Part shown: positions 54,801 through 62,173 of the stretch, piece after piece | Position numbering within the stretch: position 1 is the stretch's first letter | Layout of the letters: each line of letters starts with the position of its first letter | Assembly (NCBI RefSeq): GCF_000012825.1 | Contig: NC_009614.1 | Location: forward strand, 992,001 to 1,056,000 | DNA from: Phocaeicola vulgatus ATCC 8482 | Lineage (GTDB): Bacteria > Bacteroidota > Bacteroidia > Bacteroidales > Bacteroidaceae | Direction of reading: 5' to 3' | Length of the DNA stretch: 64,000 bases | Position numbers and translations under genes: made by a program | Notes under the pieces: generated by a model | Seen by the model: only the letters and a program-made list of their open reading frames with translations | Databases searched by the model: none | Told to the model about the DNA's origin: nothing

Positions 54801-55202
54801 AGGCCAGTTAAATTCGATTCCTCCAGAAATCCAAGGTCCTGTCAGTCCCACCAATGCCGGTTTCACAACTTGGTTGTAATAAACAAAGTGACGTTTCTTC
54901 ACCTTATCATAAGCCATGTGTATACGTCCTCCCAACTCGGGAAGCACCATCACCTTAATGTATTCATTCTCGATAAACAACGCATGATATTTCTTGTCTG
55001 CTTTCTTATCTGAAATCTTCTCGACTACCGGATAAGGATAAACAGCTCCACAACTTCCCTGATAAACTCTCTTTTCAAGAAAAATAGGATTCTTCTCTTC
55101 CTCTCCTATCTCATAAGTAGGAAGCATAATATCTTCCTCCCATGCACGCACCTCACTGCCATGAACGGTACTTTGAATTAAATATTGAGTTATTTTTTCC
55201 AT
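51861..55202 (-). CDS. Cytoplasmic DUF5107 and tetratricopeptide-repeat protein
   Basis: This 1113-residue protein has no signal peptide or membrane segment. The first 420 residues form a DUF5107 domain with conserved L-P-E-L-G-G-R near 92, G-G-I-E-F-N-W-P near 127 and F-L-W-W-A-N-P near 200. The segment resembles a mutarotase-like beta-sandwich, although that is only inference. About 12-15 TPR units follow from about 480 to the end. It lies 12 bases after the MFS porter gene and overlaps the GH97 start. The context of a porter and glycosidase suggests handling of an imported sugar inside the cell. No activity is known to me for this domain. Confidence 0.8.
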   Translation of the reverse strand: MEKITQYLIQSTVHGSEVRAWEEDIMLPTYEIGEEEKNPIFLEKRVYQGSCGAVYPYPVVEKISDKKADKKYHALFIENEYIKVMVLPELGGRIHMAYDKVKKRHFVYYNQVVKPALVGLTGPWISGGIEFNWPQHHRPSTFLPTDFLIEENADGSKTIWCNEVERMFRTKGMQGFTLYPGKAYIEIKVKIYNRTSFPQTFLWWANPAVVVNDHYHSVFPPDVNAVFDHGKRDVSSFPIATGVYYKQDYSAGVDISKYKNIPVPTSYMAIKSKYDFVGGYEEDVRGGLLHVADHHVSPGKKQWTWGNGDFGKAWDRNLTDEDGPYIELMTGMYTDNQPDFTWLQPYEEKSWVQYFMPYSEVGYVKNATKDALLNLEIKEGKARLVLYTTGANSGVRIIVKAIKGTVLLDKTTQISPSEPFITTFAAEGLKEEEVCAEVRDKEGQILLSYQADKPEIRPVPDPAKAAKDPQNIASVEQLFLTGLHLEQYRHATYNPMDYYMEALRREPGDVRCNNAVGLLLMRKGQFAMAESYFRKAVETLTERNPNPYDGEPYYNLGWSCMMQQKWDEAYDAFFKSAWNAAWQDAAYYALAQLDTRKGKYESALDKIDRSLIRNWHNHKARQLKTSILRKLGRKEEALALVAESLQIDRFNMGCRFEHYLLTRDVEVLEEMKKLMRSWAHGYIEYALDFAAAGLYEEAFSLLECYVIGVTEVYPVVYYTMGYFHTCKGDESKALEYYQRAEKENHSYCFPNRIEEVLILQDALRLNIHGAKAAYSLGNFWYANRQYDNAIACWEDSAAIEPTFPTVWRNLSLAYYNKRNDKQRALETLEKAYALDEHDSRILMELDQLYKRLGRPHTERLAFLEAHLPEVEQRDDLSIERITLYNQLGRYTEAKELIAARKFHPWEGGEGKITGQYVLCHIELAKIALSEKRYADALVLLDETDAYPFNLGEGKLANAEENDIWYYKGEAFRGLGNEQQAIDCFTKATIGSSEPQQAFFYNDQQPDKIFYQGLAWRALGREDKACSCFNKLIKHGEKHLFDHCRIDYFAVSLPDLAIWEDDLDKRNCIHCNYVMGLGYLGLREMGKAIDFLDKVRELDINHQGGQIHRNLCAV

Positions 55203-55214
55203 AATAAATGATTG

Positions 55215-56609
55215 TTATTTCACTAATTCTTTTTCTATTTCCTCCAGACTCTTTCCTTTGGTCTCCGGCAAACGGAATACAACAAATATTCCCCCACTCA
55301 GGCAAATCAGCCCATACAGCCAGAATGTCCCGGCAGCTCCCAAACCACTATTCAACATCGGGAAAGTATAGGTCAGTATAAAGCAGGCCGCCCACAAAGC
55401 GAAAGTGCAAACAGACATGGCAACTCCACGAATACGGTTCGGGAAAATCTCAGAGATAATGACCCACATCACTGTAGCCAAAGTCATGGCATAACAGGCA
55501 ATAGCCATCACAACAATAATCAACAGCACAACTCCTGTGATATGAAAATAATAAGCGGCTCCCATAAAGGCATAAATTACTGCCAGTCCAAATGATCCGA
55601 TCAGTGTCAACGCCTTACGTCCCCAACGGTCTACCACAAACATGGCTAGAATAGTAAATATGACATTTGTAATACCGGTCACCACAATATTCATCAAGAC
55701 ATCAGACACGCCATAACCTGCCGCCATAAATATTTCCTGTGCATAGTTGAAAATAACATTAATACCACACCATTGCTGCAAAATAGCCATGACAACACCT
55801 ATAGTCAGCACTTTATACATAGCAGGATTCAATAATTGACGAAAACCTCCTTCTTGCGTCTGACAGGCTGAAGCCGCTTCTATGGCCGCCAACTCAGTAA
55901 CAGCATATTCCTTTCCTCCCATACGGGTAAACACCTTGAGTGCAGCCTCCCGCTTTCCCGAAGAGGCTAACCAACGAGGACTCTCCGGTAATATAAAACT
56001 AAAAACAAAGAACAAGGCGGCCGGGACAGTCATTGCCCAAAACATCCAGCGCCATCCCATCTGTCCGTTCCATGATTCACGGATCATTTCATGAGTAGCT
56101 CCTAATGCCACAGGCTCGGCTATCTGCCAATTAACAATCTGAGAAGTCAAGATACCTAACACTACCGTCAACTGATTGATGGACACAAACCGTCCCCGCA
56201 AATGTGCCGGAGCTATTTCTGCTATATACATAGGTGACAAACTGGAAGCAATCCCAATGGCAAAGCCCCCCACCAAACGAAATACATTAAAGAAAGTAAA
56301 AGAATGCACCGCCCCTGTACCGACAGCCGTACAGATAAATAATCCTGCCGCCAAAATCAAAATAGGCTTACGTCCCAAACGGTCACTCAGCTTACCGGCA
56401 CTTAGCGCCCCAAACAAACAACCAATCAAGGCACTGCTCATAGCCCATCCCTGCATAACAGGGTTACCAGCTATACCAAAATATTGTTCATAAAAAGGTT
56501 TTGCTCCTCCGATCACTACCCAGTCATATCCAAACAGGAAACCTCCCATAGCAGAAATCAAAGCAATAAGAAATAGATAAAAATTAGATTGTGTTTTCAT
56601 GAATATCAT
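55215..56609 (-). CDS. MFS sugar porter (xylose/galactose:H+ symporter type)
   Basis: A 464-residue, 12-helix inner-membrane protein of the sugar porter family. The loop motif D-R-L-G-R-K-P lies near 80, P-E-S-P-R-W-L near 207, the second-half D-R-W-G-R-K near 325, and P-E-T-K-G-K-S-L-E-E-I-E near 449. These are the family signatures of XylE/GalP/AraE-like proteins. A start at Met4 is equally possible. It would carry a monosaccharide released in the periplasm, galactose being the simplest guess. It leads the porter-DUF5107-GH97 unit, after the GH92 terminator. Confidence 0.93.
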   Translation of the reverse strand: MIFMKTQSNFYLFLIALISAMGGFLFGYDWVVIGGAKPFYEQYFGIAGNPVMQGWAMSSALIGCLFGALSAGKLSDRLGRKPILILAAGLFICTAVGTGAVHSFTFFNVFRLVGGFAIGIASSLSPMYIAEIAPAHLRGRFVSINQLTVVLGILTSQIVNWQIAEPVALGATHEMIRESWNGQMGWRWMFWAMTVPAALFFVFSFILPESPRWLASSGKREAALKVFTRMGGKEYAVTELAAIEAASACQTQEGGFRQLLNPAMYKVLTIGVVMAILQQWCGINVIFNYAQEIFMAAGYGVSDVLMNIVVTGITNVIFTILAMFVVDRWGRKALTLIGSFGLAVIYAFMGAAYYFHITGVVLLIIVVMAIACYAMTLATVMWVIISEIFPNRIRGVAMSVCTFALWAACFILTYTFPMLNSGLGAAGTFWLYGLICLSGGIFVVFRLPETKGKSLEEIEKELVK

Positions 56610-56745
56610 ATATTAGTTATTTTTATGATGCAAAGTAACAAGGATTCAAGGACTTAAAGAATAGAAAAAATTACTGAGGATATGGACAATATTACTATTT
56701 CTAATTTAAAATGAGACGCAAGCCTTAGGCAGAAGCTGTACCGGA

Positions 56746-56781
56746 TAAAAAAATGGCCACGCCCAAATCGGACGTAGCCAT
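56746..56781 (-). terminator. Intrinsic terminator after the GH92 gene
   Basis: On the minus strand ATGGCTACG pairs with CGTGGCCAT (one G-U) and is followed by TTTTTTT. It ends the GH92-GH95-GH92 unit and separates it from the sugar porter operon. Confidence 0.8.
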
Positions 56782-56818
56782 GCCAAAAGTCTCCTGTCTA
56801 ATCTGATTATATCAAACA

Positions 56819-59587
56819 TCAATCAACTGTTCCCCAATTCTCATTTGGAGTATCTCCCAACCATAACTCCAATAAGCCCCCCTGTGCAAAGACCGAATGT
56901 GGAAGCTGGAATGAACTATATTCTTTTCCGTTTAAACGAGCACATTGAATGTAACAATTTTCCTTTGAATTATGATAAGTCTTGATTCTGAATTCCCTCC
57001 CTTTATAATAAGCCGGATCCAACTTTATAGTAACCTCATCGAATATCGGACTTGTTATATCATAGGCAGGATGTTGCCCGGATCCGCCATCCAAGCCAAA
57101 TAGTCCAATCGCCATCAATACACCAACACCTCCCATTTGTCCTTGATCTTCATCATGCCCGCCATACCCTTTATCGGGTGTTATGGCACCATGCGCCTGT
57201 TCCTTTACCCGCCGCACCCAATACTGGCTCAGCCAAGGCTTTCCTGCATGAGCAAACACATGTGCATTTGAACACCCGGGTTGATTGGCATAGCTCACAT
57301 AGCCACCTCCATATCCAAATACAAAATCCGTAGCCGTAGCTTTTTCAAAAGCATCGTTCAACATGGCACATAATGTATCATTACCTCCCATTTTACTAGC
57401 CAATCCCGGAATATCATGTGACAAGCCAAAAGTAGCCTGCCAGGCATTAGCTTCCACATATCCCCAACCATTAGTCAAGTCTGTATGCAACCAGCTTCCA
57501 TCTTCCCTACGCGGAAGTATCAGTTTCGCTCCCTCATGAAATGAAGCAGGCCACCCCATAGAACGTTGATGAAAATAAGCGTAGTCCTTCCACTTCCCCA
57601 TCCTGGCAGCCATTTCAGCCAAAGCCCAATCTTCAAAAGCCCATTGAATAGTCAGCCCCGCATTATCAGGACAATACCCATTTTGTATATAAAAGTCCAA
57701 CTCTTTATCCATATCCAAAGCAAGCATTCCTCCTTTTGCATGATTCTTTTTCATCATACGATAACCAGCGGATGGTGACCACTTCCGAGTTATTCCTCTT
57801 TGATAGGCACTTGTAATCAAGGAAGTAGCGGGGCAGCCGGTCATAATATAAGAGTATCCTCCGGCACAAGGTCCGCGAGGCAATAAATCTCCATTCAGAC
57901 TGTACCGAATGAGTGAAGCAGCAAAATCATCGAGCACAGACGGATAGGCAAGTCCCCACAATGTATTCAGATTCCATTGAGTCAGCCAAAAAGCATCGGA
58001 ATTATACATGTGATGAATGGAATTTCCCATCTTGTCTTTCTCCAGTTGCCTGATTTGGCATTCAGCATTCAAGGTATGTGTTCCTTTCCGTGTGCCTCCC
58101 TGGGTATAATCAGGATATTCACCATTACAGTCGTCTATTTTATGACGCCCTAGTAAAGTATGCCATAAATCGGTGTAGAATTTAATTTTTTGTGCATCTG
58201 TCCCCCCTTTTACATCTATCTTTCCAAGCCATTGGTTCCATTCCTCTTGTGAATCCCTGCGGACTTTATCAAAATCCCAATGGTTGCACTCCGTTTCCAA
58301 ATTCTCTTTTGCATTGGCTATACTTACATAGGAAACTGCCATTTTCAAGCAAACCTGTTCCCCGCGACGAACCTGGTACTGGGCACTGACTCCCGATGTA
58401 GGCGCATCATGATAACTCCAGCCGGAGTCACTTCGAGGAGTACTTTCCGTAGTTCCCTGCAACTCCTCTATATCCGGGAAGCATTCTTTATCAGCCCAAC
58501 CGTCCAAAGATTCGAAAGGCTTGTCAAAACAGACTGCAAAATAGATTCTTACCACATCCGGGCCTCCCCATAAACGCCCCTTGGTATCAAAATATCCGGT
58601 AAGTTCGTTGCTGCTTGTTTTATTTACATGAGCATTTACCATAGTGGAAGTGGCAACATATCCACCCAGATTGAGCAAAATATGAGCTGTGGCATCTTCG
58701 GTGTAAGTCAATCTGTAAAAGCTGACCCGGTCTGTAGTAGTCTGTTCCACCCAAGTATTATATTTTTCCAGATACAAACGATGATAGCCCGACTGCACTA
58801 TCTCTCCGTCATGGGAAAAAGAGGATTGCCAGCCTTCTTCTCCGAGGGTAGGATTCACATGACCGGTAGTCGGCATAAGTGTCAGGCCGGACAGCATCCA
58901 GCAATGAATCTGAGGGAAACCCAGTACATGGGTGGAATTATAGTTATACCCCCCTCCATATTGATTTTTATTCCGGGGCAATGGTGCTGCACCGATCATT
59001 CCAAAAGGCTGGTTACCGGTAATAAAGAAAAAGTATCGCCCTCTGGCAGACTCTATGTACGGGTCTACCCATGAAACATAATCAGAATAATCTTCGGGGG
59101 CTGGGAAAACTTCTATTTCTGACAATCCTAGATTCTCCCCATCGCCATCTGTTACTTCAAAGCGCATCCATTGCGTTTTCCGGGCAGGAAATTCAATTAC
59201 TTTCGGAGCGCCGTCATTGGGAATCTGACAGACATTGATTGAACTTCCATCACTGAAATGCAGCGTCCCTCCGGCTATATGTGTTTCTTTCTCCGGACGG
59301 TCATACAAGATGACTTTATTGATGCATACCGGTGTCTCCCAGTCCAATTGTATCCAAGGATAATCAATCTGCCCCCAAAAGGTCATTGTACTTTTTGATG
59401 CCCATGCTCCTTTTCCCGGTATGCGTATCACTTGGTCGGTGACATTCTCTGCATCATACTCTCCGCTACATACAGAAGAGGCGGAAACACGACTTTTCGC
59501 TGCTATATTATAAGGTGAGGCATACATGGCTGTTACAGCAAACAAAGCAAGCAAACCGAGCAATAAAAAAGATTTTTTCATGAGCAA
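56819..59587 (-). CDS. GH92 family alpha-mannosidase-like enzyme, divergent active site
   Basis: This 922-residue exported protein has the signal peptide ending near M-Y-A-S (about 24). An N-terminal discoidin-like/F5-8C-type domain (about 28-165) is followed by the GH92 beta-sandwich and (alpha/alpha) barrel. The G-Q-M-G-G and E-A-N-A-W-Q motifs correspond to the family blocks, but the usual G-N-D-D-C-G-Q-M-S-A-W-Y is replaced by G-H-D-E-D-Q-G-Q-M-G-G. The Glu in V-E-A-N-A-W, equivalent to the acid catalyst, is kept. GH92 are Ca2+-dependent exo-alpha-mannosidases. The altered motif may mean a different linkage or sugar. Confidence 0.85.
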   Translation of the reverse strand: MLMKKSFLLLGLLALFAVTAMYASPYNIAAKSRVSASSVCSGEYDAENVTDQVIRIPGKGAWASKSTMTFWGQIDYPWIQLDWETPVCINKVILYDRPEKETHIAGGTLHFSDGSSINVCQIPNDGAPKVIEFPARKTQWMRFEVTDGDGENLGLSEIEVFPAPEDYSDYVSWVDPYIESARGRYFFFITGNQPFGMIGAAPLPRNKNQYGGGYNYNSTHVLGFPQIHCWMLSGLTLMPTTGHVNPTLGEEGWQSSFSHDGEIVQSGYHRLYLEKYNTWVEQTTTDRVSFYRLTYTEDATAHILLNLGGYVATSTMVNAHVNKTSSNELTGYFDTKGRLWGGPDVVRIYFAVCFDKPFESLDGWADKECFPDIEELQGTTESTPRSDSGWSYHDAPTSGVSAQYQVRRGEQVCLKMAVSYVSIANAKENLETECNHWDFDKVRRDSQEEWNQWLGKIDVKGGTDAQKIKFYTDLWHTLLGRHKIDDCNGEYPDYTQGGTRKGTHTLNAECQIRQLEKDKMGNSIHHMYNSDAFWLTQWNLNTLWGLAYPSVLDDFAASLIRYSLNGDLLPRGPCAGGYSYIMTGCPATSLITSAYQRGITRKWSPSAGYRMMKKNHAKGGMLALDMDKELDFYIQNGYCPDNAGLTIQWAFEDWALAEMAARMGKWKDYAYFHQRSMGWPASFHEGAKLILPRREDGSWLHTDLTNGWGYVEANAWQATFGLSHDIPGLASKMGGNDTLCAMLNDAFEKATATDFVFGYGGGYVSYANQPGCSNAHVFAHAGKPWLSQYWVRRVKEQAHGAITPDKGYGGHDEDQGQMGGVGVLMAIGLFGLDGGSGQHPAYDITSPIFDEVTIKLDPAYYKGREFRIKTYHNSKENCYIQCARLNGKEYSSFQLPHSVFAQGGLLELWLGDTPNENWGTVD

Positions 59588-59607
59588 ATTATAATCTTAT
59601 CCAATGC

Positions 59608-59630
59608 AGGGACAGAATAAATCCGTCCCT
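59608..59630. repeat. Small hairpin in the GH95-GH92 gap
   Basis: AGGGAC and GTCCCT form a six-base-pair inverted repeat with an 11-base loop in a 64-base gap between two genes of the same operon. It has no T-run. It may be a dispersed intergenic repeat or an RNA-stability element. Confidence 0.35.
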
Positions 59631-59651
59631 ACAATGAACTAACAATTTAAA

Positions 59652-62063
59652 TTATCTTATTTCCAACAAATCATTCTTCTTCATATCCACTGTTATCAAT
59701 CCTTTGGCATCCGGATTGGCAACCGCTTCTTTTCCGTTCAGCATCACCTTATAACTCTTTCCCTGAGGAAGTTTCACTTTGAAAGTCTGATTGGCTGTAG
59801 CCTTCAATGAAGCACTATTGATGACCGCATTCGTCCACTCGGCCGCTACTTCGGCTCCCCCACGGATGCACAGACCTTTGAAGCTACCCTCTTTCCATTC
59901 ATCGGGCAAACAAGGAAGGAACTCTACATAACCTTCGTGGTTCTGCACCAGCATTTCTGCCATACCGGCTGTACCGGCGGGATTTCCGTCGAATGAATAA
60001 ATATCACCTTCCGCACCTGCAATGCCACCTGGAGATACAGTCATTAAATTCTCACGTGAAAGCTTGCCCTGCAATAATTGAACACTCTTATATGCTTCCT
60101 GTGCATCTTTCAAGCGGGCATACATACAAATCATATTGGCACGACTCCACTCTGTATCTTCCCAGTTCTCGGCAGACAAACGATTCTCGATGGTCTTGCG
60201 GGCAGCTTCCGCCAATTCGGGAGTCTTCTCCAAAGTGATTTGGGAGAAAGGATAGAGTGCCAGCAGGTGGGAAGTGTGACGATGGTTGGGATGAGCTTCC
60301 TCGAAATCTTCAAACCATTCACGAATGGCACCATTGGCACGCAACTGGATGGGAGGAAGTTGGGCGATGGCAGTACGCAGGCTATCGGCAAACTCGCGGT
60401 CGGTATTCAATATCTCTGAAGCCTGAACACAATTCGACAAGATCTCGTAGGCCAGTTCACGGTCACAGGCAGGCATCATGGAGGCAACCATTTCTTCACC
60501 GCCTGCTGTACGAAACCAGTTTTCGGGTGAGATGCTCGGCCCTGTCATCAGATAACCACTCTTCGGGTCTTTTGCCAAGAAATCCAGGATGAACTGTGCA
60601 TTACCTTTCAAAAGCGGATAGGCCGTTTCGGCCAGATATTGCTTGTCCTGTGTAAATTCATATTGTGTCCACAGATGGGAAGCTATCCATGAGCTTGCCA
60701 TCGGGAACAGTCCCCAAATAATGGTACTGGAGGCAGGAGTATATCCCCAGACATTGGCTGTTGTGTGAGCAGTCCAGCCTTTACATCCATAGACCACTTC
60801 GGCAGTCTTCGCACCGTGATGCGCCAAATCCTTAATATAGGTAAACAGGGGGGCATTACATTCGGCAAGATTGCCAACATTGGCTGCCCAATAATTCTGT
60901 TCAGTATTGATATCCAGATGATAGTCATTGGTCCAGCCCATGTTGCACGCCTTGTTGTCATTGAAAAAACCCTGCAAGGCAATGGGCAATGGAGAGTTTT
61001 CGCGGGAACTGGCAATGGTGAGGTAACGGCCATACTGGAAAAACAAGGCATCCAGACCAGTATCAGTTTTGCCTTCCTTCACTTGTTTCCAACGGACATC
61101 CGTAGGCAACGCGCGGTTAGCGTCTTGTCCGAAATGAATAGAGACACGATTGTACAACGTGTTATAATCCTTTATATGCGCCTGCTTCAATTCATCATAA
61201 GATTTAGCTGCAGCCTTCTTCACGCCATCAGCACAAAGAGTCTTGTAATCAGGACTTTTATAATCGGTACGCACATCGACAATCAAAGTCACGGCATCAG
61301 CTTCTTTTATACCTACTTCAGACTGTTCCATCTTTACCTCTCCATTATCAGCCAGAACGGCTATTCTTCCTTCAAAACAGACTCCGCCCGGACCATGCAA
61401 GGGAAAATCTACTTTCCCGGTAAATACCAATTGGTTATCTTCTACAGAAAGATCGGCTTGACGCATCAAATCCAATCCCATATTCATAGTAATGGACTTT
61501 TGCTTATCAGCGGTCAAGCGGAGTACGAGAACATTATCCGGGTTTGTAGCAAAATACTCACGTTTATAGTTCACACCGCCGGAGTTGAAAGAAACGCTGC
61601 TGACAGCCTCATCCAAGCTTAACGAACGACGGTAGCCGGTCACTTTACCTTCGGGGTAAATGAATTGCATCTTCAAATCTCCAATGGGAAGATGAGTTCC
61701 GAAAGAAGTCTGGTTGCCATGAAGATTATCTCCGGCTATACGGTTTCCTTCCGATAGTTTTCCCTCAAAGAACAACTTTCTGAGCTGGTTCATTTTCTCT
61801 CGTCCGAAAGGTATGTTCTGGTTCTCATTGTACTGGCCGGACCACATTGTCGATTCATTCAACGCCAGTTTCTCTTCCTCTATTCCACCATAAGTCATAG
61901 CTCCCAAGCGTCCATTACCAATAGGTAAAGATTCCATCCAAACTTCTGCCGGCTGGGCATACCATAATTCTGTAGTTTCGCAGGAATCAGTCGCACTCTG
62001 GCATCCGGAAAGCGCCAAAGCCATTGCTCCCAAATAAGTCTTAAAATGTTTCATATTTTTCAT
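59652..62063 (-). CDS. GH95 alpha-L-fucosidase/alpha-L-galactosidase-like lipoprotein
   Basis: From the preferred Met at 62063 this is an 803-residue lipoprotein with lipobox A-L-S-G-C near residue 18; an upstream in-frame ATG at 62108 would only add a non-signal stretch. The N-terminal super-sandwich precedes an (alpha/alpha)6 barrel. The active-site region is D-I-N-T-E-Q-N-Y-W near 380, S-P-E-N-W near 520 and F-D-G-N near 700. The first Asn of the typical N-I-N motif is Asp here. GH95 enzymes are inverting exo-fucosidases or L-galactosidases. It sits between the two GH92 genes in one operon. Confidence 0.88.
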   Translation of the reverse strand: MKNMKHFKTYLGAMALALSGCQSATDSCETTELWYAQPAEVWMESLPIGNGRLGAMTYGGIEEEKLALNESTMWSGQYNENQNIPFGREKMNQLRKLFFEGKLSEGNRIAGDNLHGNQTSFGTHLPIGDLKMQFIYPEGKVTGYRRSLSLDEAVSSVSFNSGGVNYKREYFATNPDNVLVLRLTADKQKSITMNMGLDLMRQADLSVEDNQLVFTGKVDFPLHGPGGVCFEGRIAVLADNGEVKMEQSEVGIKEADAVTLIVDVRTDYKSPDYKTLCADGVKKAAAKSYDELKQAHIKDYNTLYNRVSIHFGQDANRALPTDVRWKQVKEGKTDTGLDALFFQYGRYLTIASSRENSPLPIALQGFFNDNKACNMGWTNDYHLDINTEQNYWAANVGNLAECNAPLFTYIKDLAHHGAKTAEVVYGCKGWTAHTTANVWGYTPASSTIIWGLFPMASSWIASHLWTQYEFTQDKQYLAETAYPLLKGNAQFILDFLAKDPKSGYLMTGPSISPENWFRTAGGEEMVASMMPACDRELAYEILSNCVQASEILNTDREFADSLRTAIAQLPPIQLRANGAIREWFEDFEEAHPNHRHTSHLLALYPFSQITLEKTPELAEAARKTIENRLSAENWEDTEWSRANMICMYARLKDAQEAYKSVQLLQGKLSRENLMTVSPGGIAGAEGDIYSFDGNPAGTAGMAEMLVQNHEGYVEFLPCLPDEWKEGSFKGLCIRGGAEVAAEWTNAVINSASLKATANQTFKVKLPQGKSYKVMLNGKEAVANPDAKGLITVDMKKNDLLEIR

Positions 62064-62173
62064 GATTAATAGTTTCTTCCAAGGCAAAAGTAAACATACC
62101 TCTCCCATCAGGTAGAGAATATTTCGCCATTTTTAGGCTCTTTTGCTTCAATTACAGCCTATAAAAGGAGGAT

